Origin: JALZDI01 sp965653225
GTDB lineage: Bacteria; Actinomycetota; Actinomycetes; Propionibacteriales; Nocardioidaceae
DNA: 9,943 nt
NCBI GenBank assembly: GCA_965653225.1
Contig: CBFGZI010000134.1
Span: forward strand, 1 to 9,943
Reading direction: 5' to 3'
The notes below the pieces were generated by a model. It saw only the letters and a list, made by a program, of their open reading frames with translations, was not told where the DNA came from and made no database searches. Of this stretch, positions 9,792 to 9,943 are shown piece after piece. A program made the position numbers and the translations under genes. Position 1 is the first letter of the stretch. Each line of letters begins with the position of its first letter.

Positions 9792-9943
9792 ATGACCGTC
9801 ATGTTCGGACGCCTCGAGACCATGCCCGCACGTGAGCACCCCGAGCTGCTGGCCCCGCCGGTGGTCGCCGCCCTGGAGGCCGGGGTGGCCCCCGACGCCG
9901 AGGTCGCGCAGATCGACCCCGACTTCGCCGACACCGCCAAGCT
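9792..9943 (+). CDS. YbaK/EbsC-type protein (probable aminoacyl-tRNA deacylase), 5' part only
   Basis: An open frame starts at ATG 9792-9794 and leaves the window at its right edge after 50 codons. The visible residues include PAREHPELLAPPVVAALEAG (about 12-31), then VAQIDPDFADTAKL at the edge. This arrangement resembles the N-terminus of actinobacterial YbaK/EbsC proteins, which begin with a HPELLAPPV-like segment and an EIDPxLADTA segment ahead of the editing domain; those proteins hydrolyse mischarged aminoacyl-tRNA such as Cys-tRNA(Pro). The catalytic region lies beyond the window, so the function is inferred from the short N-terminal signature only. An in-frame ATG at 9801-9803 is an alternative start; neither start has a clear ribosome binding site. 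It is transcribed divergently from the propeller gene. Confidence 0.72.
   Translation, partial: MTVMFGRLETMPAREHPELLAPPVVAALEAGVAPDAEVAQIDPDFADTAK

Noticed and set aside
9644..9940. N-terminal extension of the propeller protein to 670 residues
   Set aside because: A typical signal peptide begins at the ATG at 9643 with a G-rich ribosome binding site ahead of it; the extension is antisense to the YbaK-like gene.

Overview
The window comes from a GC-rich bacterium, almost certainly an actinobacterium. Codon third positions are dominated by G/C, GTG starts are common, and the gene families (DUF1876, aerobic CobN, ElaA-type GNAT joined to GrpB, actinobacterial YbaK) fit that group. A Nocardioidaceae-like host is a guess from general style, not something the sequence proves.

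Layout. At the left edge lies the 3' remnant of a RibD/dihydrofolate-reductase-like gene on the plus strand (to 289), which has lost its reading frame upstream. It converges, with a gap of only 10 bases, on a tightly packed minus-strand operon that reads from about 7800 down to 300: cobD/cbiB, cobQ/cbiP, a small DUF1876 gene, cobN, and a GNAT-GrpB fusion gene. The spacing is very tight: a 4-base GTGA overlap between cobD and cobQ, gaps of 29 and 24 bases around the DUF1876 gene, and an 8-base overlap between cobN and the fusion gene. Upstream of cobD is a long hairpin (7861-7906), then a minus-strand gene for a secreted seven-bladed PD40 beta-propeller with a C-terminal DUF11 domain (7928-9643). 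Across a 148-base divergent intergenic region containing several inverted repeats, the start of a YbaK/EbsC-type gene runs off the right edge.

How the genes work together. CobN is the large subunit of the aerobic ATP-dependent cobaltochelatase. CobQ amidates adenosylcobyrinic acid a,c-diamide to cobyric acid. CobD attaches the aminopropanol arm to give adenosylcobinamide (phosphate). These are middle and late steps of adenosylcobalamin synthesis. The CobS/CobT or ChlI/ChlD-like chelatase partners are not in the window, and no cobalamin riboswitch is visible ahead of cobD. The DUF1876 protein (relative of mycobacterial Rv1738, a hibernation-factor-like fold) and the GNAT-GrpB protein have no known place in cobalamin synthesis, yet they are embedded in the operon and coupled to it. 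That is the most interesting aspect of the window, together with a structured 5' leader in front of the propeller gene whose helices compete for the ribosome binding site. I see no CRISPR array, tRNA, rRNA, intact insertion sequence or phage gene.
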